Below, one piece after another: positions 10,485-18,963 of a stretch of 64,000 bases of DNA (position 1 is the first letter of the stretch; each line of letters starts with the position of its first letter). Made by a program: the position numbers and the translations under genes. Under the pieces are notes generated by a model. The model had not been told where the DNA came from and ran no database searches. It saw only the letters and a list, made by a program, of their open reading frames with translations. The stretch covers positions 2,501 through 66,500 of the forward strand of contig NZ_FQUP01000007.1 in NCBI RefSeq assembly GCF_900129325.1, written 5' to 3'. Origin of the DNA: Kaistia soli DSM 19436. Lineage in GTDB: Bacteria; Pseudomonadota; Alphaproteobacteria; Rhizobiales; Kaistiaceae.

Positions 10485-10520
10485 CGATATGGACGCCGAA
10501 CCGTTGAACCAGTTGGGAGC

Positions 10521-10550
10521 TTTATGGTCGCGATTTTTTTCGGCTGTCAA
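10521..10550 (-). promoter_or_regulatory. Promoter of DUF1036-pyk
   Basis: Read on the minus strand, TTGACA (10550-10545) and CATAAA (10526-10521) are 18 bases apart. The predicted start near 10514 leaves a 30-base leader before the DUF1036 ATG. The spacer contains an A7 run. Confidence 0.55.
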
Positions 10551-10732
10551 CGCCAGAAGCGGGCGGAGGCTTGCGCAGCTGGCCGAAGCGGGCTTGGAAG
10601 CAAAGTCGTCGGTCATGGGTCTCTTCGGTCGTTCGTCGCGTCCGCGGCGGGGCGAATCCAGCACGGACGCCCGCGAGATGTTCGCAACAAAGGCGGCGGC
10701 ATGATGACCTTGTCCCATTCATCTGGCTCGTC

Positions 10733-11626
10733 TCACGCTGGGCGACGCGGCCGCGCGACATAGATGCCGGCAAGGATGAGCAAGCCGCCGATCGCCTGCG
10801 GCAGCGAGACGGCCTCGCCGAGAAACAACCAGCCGAACACGGCCGCTGCGATCGCCTCAAGAAAGATCACAAGGGCCGAAAAAGCGGCCGGCAGATGGCC
10901 AAGCGCGAAAGCCAGCAGGCCTTGTCCACCGGCATGGCTGACGAAAGAGAGGCCGATGATCGCACCGACGCCCTCCGACGAGGTCGGCAGGATGCGCGGC
11001 TCGATGACCAATGCGATCGCGAAGAGAATGACGCTGGTGATCAGCGTGGACAGAAAGGTGATCCGTGCTGCGGACATGGTCCGGCGCGCCACCCGCACGG
11101 GCAGGAAATAGGCGCCGAAGAACACCGACGTGGCCAGTCCCGCGAGATCGCCCATGAGATGCTGCGGCGATGCGTGCCAGCTCATGCCGATCAGGAAGGC
11201 GGCACCGGCGAGGCAGAGTGCGAGACCACCGATGATGGTGGGCGGGACACGCTCGCCGATGAAGAAGCCGGAGCCGAGCGCTACCCAGACCGGGGCCATC
11301 GTGGCGAGGAAGGTCGCGTTGGCGACCGTCGTATGCAGGATCGCGAGGTGCCAGAAGATCAGGTCGCCGGCGAAGAGCACACCGGCGAGCAGGATCGGCC
11401 CGTCGAAGCGGAAGAGGGTGCCGAGCGGTTCGCCTCGCCTGCGGCTTTCGAAATAGCACCAGGCGAAGAGCAAGGGGAGCGCGCCGCCGACACGCCAGAA
11501 AGCGCTGGCAAAAGGCCCGACTTCGGCATGGCGCACGAAGACGGGCGAAATGCCCATCGCGAGAGCGCCGAGCAGCAATGCGGGCAGCGCGACCCGCGCG
11601 GCGGAGAAGGCGGATGAGTGGCTCAA
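10733..11626 (-). CDS. DMT-family (EamA) transporter
   Basis: A 297-residue integral membrane protein with about ten hydrophobic segments arranged as two EamA repeats (roughly 12-145 and 155-290). The repeat boundary contains the typical PVWVALGSGFFIGERV helix, and the second repeat ends with LEAIAAAVFGWLFLGEAVSLPQ, the usual DMT signature. Members export metabolites such as amino acids or nucleosides; the substrate here is unknown. It is transcribed divergently from the N-formylglutamate amidohydrolase gene across 71 bases. The gene end overlaps nothing. Confidence 0.88.
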   Translation of the reverse strand: MSHSSAFSAARVALPALLLGALAMGISPVFVRHAEVGPFASAFWRVGGALPLLFAWCYFESRRRGEPLGTLFRFDGPILLAGVLFAGDLIFWHLAILHTTVANATFLATMAPVWVALGSGFFIGERVPPTIIGGLALCLAGAAFLIGMSWHASPQHLMGDLAGLATSVFFGAYFLPVRVARRTMSAARITFLSTLITSVILFAIALVIEPRILPTSSEGVGAIIGLSFVSHAGGQGLLAFALGHLPAAFSALVIFLEAIAAAVFGWLFLGEAVSLPQAIGGLLILAGIYVARPRRPA

Positions 11627-11697
11627 GGCGGGATCCGAATTGCCGAGGCGCGGAATTGCTATGGCAGGCGTCCGGCCCCGTCAGTATCATCCGCCGC

Positions 11698-12588
11698 ATG
11701 CACGACAAACCCACATTCGATCTCGCCGCGGCGCCGACCTCGCCCGCGACCGGCTATGGCGCTGCCACAGCACCTCACGCGATGCACCCGGCCCGATCAG
11801 AGGCGGCTTTCGAAGTCGTGGCGGGAGACGCAGCGTCGGGGCTGCTGCTTTTCTGCGATCACGCGTCGAATGCCGTGCCGCCTGACTATGGCGACCTCGG
11901 CCTGCCTGCGACCGAGTTCGAGCGGCACATTGCTTACGACATCGGAGCTGCTGCCGTGACGCGCGGCCTTGCGGCGCGGTTCGGCGTCCCGGCCGTGCTG
12001 TCGCGCTTTTCCCGGCTTGTGATCGATCCCAATCGCGGGCTCGACGATCCGACGCTGATCATGCGGCTTTCGGATGGAGCCGTGGTTCCCGGCAACGCCA
12101 AGGTCGACGCGGAGGAGCGCAACCGCCGGATCGAACGCTTCTATCTGCCTTATGACGGGGCGATGGGCGACGCGATCAATGCCGCGATGGCCAGCGGCCG
12201 CGTCCCCGTGATCCTTTCCGTACACAGCTTCACGCCGATCTGGCGCGGCGTGCCGCGGCCCTGGCATGCGGGCGTGCTCTGGGATGCTGATCCCCGCTTC
12301 TCGCAGCCGCTGATCAACGGCCTTGCAGCCGATCCGGCTCTGGTGATCGGCGACAACGAACCTTATCTCGGAGCTCTCAAGGGCGACACGCTCTATCGCC
12401 ATGCGACGCGGCGCGGGCTTGCCCATGCGCTGATCGAGGTCCGCCAGGACCTGATCGCCGATGCAGCCGGCGTTGCCGAATGGGTCGAGCGGATTGGTGC
12501 CGTATTGGACACCATGCATCTCGGCGCGACACCGCATGGCGTCGTGATGCATGGGTCCCTGACCGGGCCGGTCGAGCCCCTTTCCTGA
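11698..12588 (+). CDS. N-formylglutamate amidohydrolase
   Basis: A 296-residue member of the FGase family, hydrolysing N-formyl-L-glutamate (histidine degradation) or related N-acyl amino acids. Family landmarks are LLLFCDHASNAVP near residue 45, the SRLVIDPNRGLDDP block, ILSVHSFTPIW with its conserved histidine, and the C-terminal ALIEVRQDLI. No other hut genes are nearby, so the physiological substrate is open. The ATG at 11698 precedes a non-conserved 30-residue tail before the domain. The DUF1244 gene starts 14 bases after its stop, suggesting one transcript. Confidence 0.88.
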   Translation: MHDKPTFDLAAAPTSPATGYGAATAPHAMHPARSEAAFEVVAGDAASGLLLFCDHASNAVPPDYGDLGLPATEFERHIAYDIGAAAVTRGLAARFGVPAVLSRFSRLVIDPNRGLDDPTLIMRLSDGAVVPGNAKVDAEERNRRIERFYLPYDGAMGDAINAAMASGRVPVILSVHSFTPIWRGVPRPWHAGVLWDADPRFSQPLINGLAADPALVIGDNEPYLGALKGDTLYRHATRRGLAHALIEVRQDLIADAAGVAEWVERIGAVLDTMHLGATPHGVVMHGSLTGPVEPLS

Positions 12589-12602
12589 ATGACGAGGACG
12601 CG

Positions 12603-12908
12603 ATGACCGATATAGACCAGGCGACGCGCACCGAGCTTGAGGCGGCGGCTTTCCGCCGCCTGCTCGCGCATCTTTCCAGCCGGCCCGACGTGCAGAACAT
12701 TGATCTGATGAACCTGGCCGGCTTCTGCCGCAATTGTCTCGCCAACTGGTACCGCGATGCCGCCGAGGCGAAAGGCCTCGCGATCTCGAAGGAGGTTGCC
12801 CGCGAGACCGTCTACGGCATGCCATATGAGGATTGGCGTGCGCTGCATCAGGGCGGCGCGAGTGCCGAAGCGCTCGCAGCCTTTGCCGAGAATCGTCCCA
12901 AGGACTGA
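12603..12908 (+). CDS. DUF1244 family protein
   Basis: A 101-residue protein with the defining MNLAGFCRNCLANWY segment (CxxC, about 39-53) and the YGMPYEDWRALHQ block of DUF1244 (SMc04008-like). The two cysteines could bind a metal, but no activity has been assigned to the family as far as I know. It is short and soluble, with no signal peptide. The ATG follows a gagg-like sequence and lies 14 bases after the amidohydrolase gene, so the two are probably co-expressed. Confidence 0.9.
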   Translation: MTDIDQATRTELEAAAFRRLLAHLSSRPDVQNIDLMNLAGFCRNCLANWYRDAAEAKGLAISKEVARETVYGMPYEDWRALHQGGASAEALAAFAENRPKD

Positions 12909-13013
12909 TCAAAAGCGGTGGAGAGCCAAGGCGCTGCGGCGCTGCTGGCGCTTGACCCGTCCCCCGGAAGCGGGCACTCACCCGGCTTGAGAAAGAATAC
13001 GAGGAGTTCCTTC

Positions 13014-13265
13014 ATGTCCAACGAAGACGTCCAGGGCGTCGCCGCCGCCCAGCTCCGCTCCATTGTCGAGCGGATCGAGCGGCTCGAGGAAGAAAAGAAG
13101 GCGATCGCGGACGACATCAAGGACGTCTATGGCGAGGCCAAGGGCAACGGCTACGACACCAAGGTGCTTCGCACGATCATTCGCCTGCGCAAGCAGGATG
13201 CCAGCGAGCGGGAGGAGCAGGACGCCATCCTTGACCTCTACAAGCAGGCGCTCGGGATGGTTTGA
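13014..13265 (+). CDS. gapR: GapR-family DNA-binding protein (UPF0335)
   Basis: An 83-residue protein of the UPF0335/DUF2312 family: [20 protein letters not shown] coiled coil, then [24 protein letters not shown] and the acidic C-terminal helix. The Caulobacter homologue GapR is a nucleoid-associated protein that binds overtwisted DNA and aids replication and segregation. The protein spans the usual length. The start at 13014 has gaggag upstream at good spacing. It is followed by its own terminator at 13315, so it appears monocistronic. Confidence 0.92.
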   Translation: MSNEDVQGVAAAQLRSIVERIERLEEEKKAIADDIKDVYGEAKGNGYDTKVLRTIIRLRKQDASEREEQDAILDLYKQALGMV

Positions 13266-13314
13266 GCCAGCCGTAGCGGCCTCGCGCCGCCGGTGAGCTT
13301 GCTGGACGATGTTG

Positions 13315-13346
13315 ATGCCCGGGACTTGTCCCGGGCATTGTGTTTT
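13315..13346 (+). terminator. Terminator of gapR
   Basis: A perfect 11-bp stem atgcccgggac / gtcccgggcat with a two-base (effectively four-base) loop, then tgtgtttt. It lies about 50 bases past gapR. Confidence 0.75.
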
Positions 13347-13394
13347 CAGGGCTTGGCCGCCGTTTGCGCGCCAGCGCGGGATCAGGCTGGCAAA

Positions 13395-13427
13395 CAAAAA
13401 AGGACGCCGTGGCGACACGGCGTCCTT
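13395..13427 (-). terminator. Terminator of the DUF882 gene
   Basis: A 12-bp stem (aaggacgccgtg / cacggcgtcctt, loop gcga) is followed on the minus strand by a six-T run. On the plus strand it is followed by a weaker T-rich tail, so it is probably bidirectional. It lies 30 bases past the DUF882-gene stop. Confidence 0.85.
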
Positions 13428-13456
13428 CTTTGTTTTGATCGATCGTGCAGGAAGCG

Positions 13457-15262
13457 TCAGCGCTTCAGCGAGACGGTCTGCTTGTAGTCGTTCGAGGCGA
13501 AGACGAGGGTTCCGACCGGGCGGACCATCGGTCCCGAGAAGCGATCGGTGCGCAGGCCCTCATAGGCGATACGTCCGAAGCCGAGCTGGATCGAGCGCTC
13601 AGGAGCTGTGAACAGGGCCGGCTCGCCGAACGGATGCGGCATTTCCATCTCGGCATAGGCCCGCTGGCGGGTCGAGCCGGGGCGGGTCACCAATTCGATC
13701 GTGCCAGCGTCGTAGCCGACCGCAGTGAAGCGGGCGAGCGGATCCTGCCAGTCTTCATTGCTCTCGACATTAGCGGCCGTCACGTCAGGCGCCGCGGCAC
13801 GGCCAGCGACAAGTGCACCGGTACGGGCGTCAATGCGAGGCGCGCCTTCATCCGCGGCCGATGCGTAAGCGAGGACGGGCGCTCCGCCCATCGTATTGCC
13901 CTTGCCGACGGCCTCGGCGATGGCCTCCGCAGCGGTTGCAGGCTGATGGGCGGCCGGAAGGGCTGCCATCGCGACCTGCTCGGCACCTGCCGGTGCATTG
14001 AGAGCAGCAAGCTGAGCTGCAACGGCATGGCCGGAAACGGCGCCGGTCGAGGATGCGCTGGCGAGCGTGACAGCCGGCCGGGCAACCGGCGACGTGCGCG
14101 GCACGGGCAGGGCTTCGGAAGCGTCGGCGACCACGGCGACCGGCTCTTCCGCCGGTGCTTCGTGGCCAACCGGCGACGGCCGCGGAACGGGCGCCATCGC
14201 AACGACGGTCTCGACCGCGGCAGCATCGGCCTCGGCGACGACGGCCTGCTCGGCGGCGGGCGCGGTCTGCGGGATCGGCGACGGGCGCGGGACAGGCGCC
14301 ATCGCGACGAGCATCGGGGCGGCCTCGCTGTCGGGCTCGGCGGCCGGAGCCGTCTTCGGCGCATCCTTGGCCGTGACGACAGGCGCATCGCTGTCGTCGT
14401 CGCCAGCAGCCGGAGCGGCCTTGCCGGATGCCTTCACGCTCGGCGCGATGTCGGCATTGTCTTCTTCTTCGTCGGCACCGCCGCCGAAGATGCGCTGCAG
14501 GAACGACTTGCCGCCGGCGCCGGAGGCGCTGGCCATGACGATCGCATCGCCGCCATTCGCCTTGCGGGCATTATAGGAGGCGAGCGCCTCGGCATAGCCG
14601 GGCAGGGGCTTGCCGTCGGAGGGGATATGCAGCGTCTTGCCGTCCGGGAAGATTCGCACGAGCTGTTCGCGCGTCATCTTCGGCCAGTGGCGAACGCTGC
14701 CGGTGTCCATGTGGACGAAAGGCGAGCCGGAGGTCGGATAGAAGCCGACGCCGCCGATCTGCATCTTGAGGCCGATCGCGCGTAGCTTCGGCAGCGCAAC
14801 GTCCGGAATATAGAAGTCCATCGCCTTGCCGAGCATATGCTGGCTGTGCTTGGCGACGCCGCGCGAACGGGAGCGGAGCATGCCATTGGTCTCGGGCGAA
14901 CGATAGCCGCAGACGACCTTGATCGGCACGCGCGAGCCGCTCTGCTGATAGACCTGCCAGATGAGGTCAAACAGATGCGGATCCATATTGGTGGGCTGGT
15001 TCTTGCGCCAGTCGCGCAGCACCCAGTTGAGGCGCTTCAAACCCTCGGGATCATAGCGTCCATTGCGCTTGAAGACGATCGTGCCGCCTTCGTTGGTATG
15101 GACGTTGACGAGGGTCAGGGCCCTGTCGCCAGCGGCCGCATCGGCTTCTCCGACGCGGGCGGTTACCAGCATGGTGCCGGCGACGAGCGCCGAAGCCGTC
15201 GCTACACGAACAGTGGAAGCCACTCGCTTCCGCCATCCGCCGTTGCGCTGAGATTGATTCAT
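13457..15262 (-). CDS. DUF882 (YcbK-like, M15-type) cell-wall protein
   Basis: A 601-residue exported protein. A signal anchor (about 14-42) is followed by a DUF882/M15-like peptidase domain (about 45-215) with GYRSPETN and the zinc-ligand set H142, D149 (QHMLGKAMD) and H184 (FVHMD). YcbK-type enzymes are thought to trim peptidoglycan peptides. Residues about 240-480 are low-complexity Ala/Pro/Val-rich and carry near-repeats of APVPRPSP. The last ~95 residues form a conserved-looking globular tail (WQDPLARFTAVGYDAGT to the C-terminus). The start at 15262 gives a proper signal sequence; the upstream extension is not family-like. The next gene upstream is an L,D-transpeptidase on the same strand. 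Confidence 0.85.
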   Translation of the reverse strand: MNQSQRNGGWRKRVASTVRVATASALVAGTMLVTARVGEADAAAGDRALTLVNVHTNEGGTIVFKRNGRYDPEGLKRLNWVLRDWRKNQPTNMDPHLFDLIWQVYQQSGSRVPIKVVCGYRSPETNGMLRSRSRGVAKHSQHMLGKAMDFYIPDVALPKLRAIGLKMQIGGVGFYPTSGSPFVHMDTGSVRHWPKMTREQLVRIFPDGKTLHIPSDGKPLPGYAEALASYNARKANGGDAIVMASASGAGGKSFLQRIFGGGADEEEDNADIAPSVKASGKAAPAAGDDDSDAPVVTAKDAPKTAPAAEPDSEAAPMLVAMAPVPRPSPIPQTAPAAEQAVVAEADAAAVETVVAMAPVPRPSPVGHEAPAEEPVAVVADASEALPVPRTSPVARPAVTLASASSTGAVSGHAVAAQLAALNAPAGAEQVAMAALPAAHQPATAAEAIAEAVGKGNTMGGAPVLAYASAADEGAPRIDARTGALVAGRAAAPDVTAANVESNEDWQDPLARFTAVGYDAGTIELVTRPGSTRQRAYAEMEMPHPFGEPALFTAPERSIQLGFGRIAYEGLRTDRFSGPMVRPVGTLVFASNDYKQTVSLKR

Positions 15263-15520
15263 GTGACTAGTCAACCTGCTTCTGCGTCCACGGCCCGTTC
15301 GGGCGCCCCCGTCGAGGGCAGAATGCTTGAATAGAGTTAACCAGCATTTACCGTGATCGTCATTCTCTGGCCCTCGGTATCCGCACACAGGATGAGCGAA
15401 CGATACTGGCTCACCATCCGGGTCAAGTGTGGCGACAACGCGGCAACACAAAGGCCGCGCATGGAAGCTCCATACGCGGTTTCGCATGTTCGGATGAAAA
15501 TGTCGACCGTCTATTCGGCG

Positions 15521-17182
15521 CTAAGGGCCGAGCGCACGCTCCACGCGGGCGTTGTAGCCATAGATGTCGGGCCGCGTCTGTAGCTTCCCTGCATCATCGA
15601 CGAACGCCGTGAAATAGGTGATGTGAATGGGGATCTTTTTGGGCAGCTTGACCCAGCTTTCGCGCCCGCCAATCATTTTGCGCAGCCGCTGCTTGGTCCA
15701 GCCGCCTTCATAGCCAAGCAGCACGTCGGCGAAATCGAGCGGGTTCTGGACGCGGACGCAGCCATGGCTGAAGGCGCGCGCATCGCGCTGGAACAGGCTC
15801 TTCGACGGCGTGTCGTGCAGATAGACCGAGTGCTCGTTGGGGAAGAGGAACTTGATCGAGCCGAGCGCATTGTCGTCGCCCGGAACCTGGCGGATCTGGA
15901 TGTTGCGCGCACTCGCCGTGCTCCAGTCCACCGAGGACGGGCTAACGGGAACGACCTTGCCGCCCACTTTGGCCAAGACCTGATAGCCGTTGCGGGAGAG
16001 ATAGGACGGATCCTGACGAGCCTTTGGCAGCATCTCCTTCATCGTGATGGAGGCGGGAATGTTCCAGCTCGGATTGACGACGATTGATTCCATCTCGTCG
16101 GAAAAGATCGGCGTCTGATTGGTGACTTTGCCGGTGACGACGCGTGTCTGGTGAACGACTGTGTCACCGTCGAAGACACGCACCTCGAATTCGGGAACAT
16201 TCACCGCGACGTGGAAGGCGCCGAGGTCGCGCGGCAGCCACCGCCAACGCTCCATATTGGCGATGATCTCGGCGGTTTTGTTCTTTCCAACACCGTTCAG
16301 GAACGCGATCGTATTGCCGCCGGCAGCACCGTCGGCCTTGAGGCCGCTCGATGCCTGGAAGCGGGCGACCGCTTCTGCCAGGGCGTTGTCGTAAACGTCC
16401 GGATTGTCGCTGACCGGCGCGAGCGCCAGCCGGGCGCGCAGCAGCGGGACACGCGGATCGCTGGTGCCGAGCTTCAGCAGCTTGCCCTCGGCAATCGGAG
16501 CGGGTGCATCGGCGGGCTGCGTCTTGCGGGCCTCGGCGAGTGCTGCCTTCAGCGCCCGATATCCGGCATGCGGCGGATTGTAGCTGTCGACCGCGGCGGC
16601 GGCGTCCTTCGCGGACGAGACGCTGGCGAGAATCTCGACCGGATCGGGCAGCAGCGGCTTGATGGTGATCAGCTTGCCGACGGAAGCCGGATCGAGCCGG
16701 CCTGCATACGCTTGGCGCGCATAGGTGAGCAGCGCCCTGTCGAGAGTCATCTCGACGGCGGCGGCAAGATCGGGGCCGAGCGGCGCGGCGCTGCCGAGCG
16801 TCTTGGCCGGCAGTGCATAGGCGGCGGGATCAAGGCCGTCATCGGCGGCGCCCGCGATGCGCGCCATGACGGCTTGCGCCGACGGGGTCAGATGCCCGTC
16901 CTTCACCCAGACCGGCTGGTAGTCGCGCTCGGAATAGAATTCGGCCATCGCGGCGCGGTCGCGCTTCTCGAGGAACGTCTCCTTCGCCGGCGCAATGGCA
17001 ATCGCAGCCTTCAGCGCGATGGCGGCCGGATCGCTGGCAACGTCAGCCACCGTCAGGCTCGCCACGCTGCCGGCGCGCTCGCGGAACGTCTTGCCCTCAG
17101 GCAGATAAGCGCTCGCAGATCCTGCCGTCAGCACGAGAAGCGCCGTTCCCGCCAACAATGCCGTCAAACGCTTCTCGATCAT
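15521..17182 (-). CDS. L,D-transpeptidase (YcbB/LdtD-like)
   Basis: A 553-residue secreted enzyme that would form 3-3 cross-links in peptidoglycan. In order: signal peptide (1-25, ASA-Y), a scaffold domain (about 70-220), a peptidoglycan-binding helix set near 240-300 (VARFQASSGLKADG), and a YkuD catalytic domain (about 325-510). The active-site motif is SHGCVRVQNP with the nucleophile at C475 and H473. Size and layout match YcbB-type enzymes. The start at 17182 (MIEKRLTALL) gives the signal peptide directly; the longer frame does not. It is flanked on the same strand by an NtrC-type regulator and the DUF882 protein, suggesting an envelope-related locus. Confidence 0.92.
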   Translation of the reverse strand: MIEKRLTALLAGTALLVLTAGSASAYLPEGKTFRERAGSVASLTVADVASDPAAIALKAAIAIAPAKETFLEKRDRAAMAEFYSERDYQPVWVKDGHLTPSAQAVMARIAGAADDGLDPAAYALPAKTLGSAAPLGPDLAAAVEMTLDRALLTYARQAYAGRLDPASVGKLITIKPLLPDPVEILASVSSAKDAAAAVDSYNPPHAGYRALKAALAEARKTQPADAPAPIAEGKLLKLGTSDPRVPLLRARLALAPVSDNPDVYDNALAEAVARFQASSGLKADGAAGGNTIAFLNGVGKNKTAEIIANMERWRWLPRDLGAFHVAVNVPEFEVRVFDGDTVVHQTRVVTGKVTNQTPIFSDEMESIVVNPSWNIPASITMKEMLPKARQDPSYLSRNGYQVLAKVGGKVVPVSPSSVDWSTASARNIQIRQVPGDDNALGSIKFLFPNEHSVYLHDTPSKSLFQRDARAFSHGCVRVQNPLDFADVLLGYEGGWTKQRLRKMIGGRESWVKLPKKIPIHITYFTAFVDDAGKLQTRPDIYGYNARVERALGP

Positions 17183-17306
17183 GGCTGTTTCCCTGCCGAA
17201 CTTCTGACAGACGACGCACAAACGGGCCTGTCGTTCCCGCCCAGCTTCCGTTTCCGGGCCGGAACTTCTTTCAACACCCGTTCGGACGAAGACGCTGCGA
17301 TCCTGG

Positions 17307-18767
17307 TCACTCTGCCGCGAGCTCCTCTTCACCATCGGCAATGCCGAGTTCCTTGAGCTTGCGATAGAGGGTGGAGCGCCCGATTCCGAGTTTCCGGGCA
17401 ACCGTTGCTATGCGGCCACGGTAATGTTCGATGGCGAGGCGGATGGTGTCGGCCTCGATGGCTTCGAGCGTGCGGATATCGCCGCCAGCGTCGAAGATCA
17501 TGACGGGCGTGTCGACAGCACTATCGGCCCTCGGCGCTGTGTCCGTGTCAGACAAGTCGATGGCCGGGCGCGTCGCCGGATCGTGCTGCGGCTCGATCTG
17601 CGGGAATTCGCCCGCCGTGATCATCGGCCCGTCCGCGAGCACGACCGCGCGGAACATCGCATTTTCGAGCTGACGGATATTGCCGGGCCAAAGGCTGCGC
17701 GAAAGCAAGTCGAGCGCATCAGGCGCGATCGCCTGGAGACGCGGCTTCTTCTCCTCGGCGGCGAAGCGGGCGAGAAAATGCCGGGCGAGCTCCGGGATGT
17801 CCTCGCGCCGTTCCCGGAGCGGCGGCACGCGGATCGGGAAGACGTTCAGGCGGTAATAGAGATCCTCGCGGAAGCGTCCTTCCTTCACGAGCGCGATCAA
17901 ATCCCGGTTGGTGGCCGAGATCAGGCGGAAATCGACGCGAACCGACCGCTTGCCGCCAACTGGATCGACCTCGCCCTCCTGCAGCGCGCGCAGCAGCTTG
18001 ACCTGCGCGTCGAGCGGCAGTTCCCCGACCTCGTCAAGGAACAGCGTGCCGTTATGCGCTTCCTGGAATTTGCCGGCGTGCTTCTCGGTCGCGCCGGTGA
18101 AGGCACCGCGCTCGTGGCCGAACAGGATCGATTCGACGAGATTGGCGGGGAGGGCACCGCAATTGACGGTGACGAAAGGCTTTGCCCGCCGCTCGCCCGA
18201 GCCCTGGATGGCTCGCGCGATCAGTTCCTTGCCGACGCCGCTCTCGCCCTCGATCAGGATCGGGATCGAGGAACTCGCCGCGCGGCGCGCCAGGGCGATG
18301 ACGCGGTCCATGGCCGGGCTCGCCGTCACGATATCGCGGAAGCCCAGCGTGCCATTGGCCGAGCGTTTGACTCTCGCCAGTTCGCTTTCCAGCGTGCTGA
18401 GCCGCAGCGCATTGGCGATCGACACTTCGATGCGCTCAGGCGACATCGGTTTCACGACGAAGTCGGTCGCGCCGGCCCGCATCGCGCTGACGACGGTGTC
18501 GATGCCGCCATGCGCCGTCTGTACGATGACTGGCAGGCTGCGTCCGAGCGGCGGAAGACGTTCCAGCACGCCCATCCCGTCGAGCTCTGGCATTAAGAGA
18601 TCGAGAATCATCAGTTGGAAGCGATCGCCGTCCGGGCCGGCGAGGCGGTCGAGCGCTGCGCGGCCATTTTCGACGGTCACGACCTCATGGCCGAGCCGGC
18701 TCGCGGCTGCTTCGAGCAGCCGGCGTTGCACGGGATCGTCGTCGACGATCAGAATTCTCGCGGACAT
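17307..18767 (-). CDS. Sigma-54-dependent response regulator, NtrC family
   Basis: A 486-residue regulator. The receiver domain (1-120) has the acidic pocket DDD near 9-11, phosphorylation site D56 and K107. The AAA+ domain (about 145-375) carries Walker A GESGVGKE (174-181), the sigma-54 contact loop GAFTGA (221-226) and Walker B TLFLDEVGE (241-249). A Fis-type helix-turn-helix closes the protein (IATVARKLGIGRSTLYRKLKELG). It activates sigma-54 promoters on phosphorylation. No sensor kinase gene is adjacent, so it is an orphan here and its targets are unknown. The start at 18767 gives the standard MSARILIVDDDP N-terminus. Confidence 0.93.
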   Translation of the reverse strand: MSARILIVDDDPVQRRLLEAAASRLGHEVVTVENGRAALDRLAGPDGDRFQLMILDLLMPELDGMGVLERLPPLGRSLPVIVQTAHGGIDTVVSAMRAGATDFVVKPMSPERIEVSIANALRLSTLESELARVKRSANGTLGFRDIVTASPAMDRVIALARRAASSSIPILIEGESGVGKELIARAIQGSGERRAKPFVTVNCGALPANLVESILFGHERGAFTGATEKHAGKFQEAHNGTLFLDEVGELPLDAQVKLLRALQEGEVDPVGGKRSVRVDFRLISATNRDLIALVKEGRFREDLYYRLNVFPIRVPPLRERREDIPELARHFLARFAAEEKKPRLQAIAPDALDLLSRSLWPGNIRQLENAMFRAVVLADGPMITAGEFPQIEPQHDPATRPAIDLSDTDTAPRADSAVDTPVMIFDAGGDIRTLEAIEADTIRLAIEHYRGRIATVARKLGIGRSTLYRKLKELGIADGEEELAAE

Positions 18768-18963
18768 GAAGGTCGACTGTGCTCCCGGTATCCGGCAAGG
18801 CGGCATGCGCTGCCGGCTTGCCGTGCCAAGCGCATGATCGCGGCGGTTCCTTAACGTCGGCCTTACGCCCGCCTTACGATCGCGTCATGTTGTGAAGTGT
18901 TGATTGATCGCGGTTGCTGACCCTATCTACGCAGCACCATCCTCGACATCCGGACATCACCCT

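Noticed and set aside
14050-14360. Short repeats suggesting a CRISPR array
   Set aside because: They are the coding repeats of the Pro/Ala-rich linker in the DUF882 protein, irregular in spacing and sequence.
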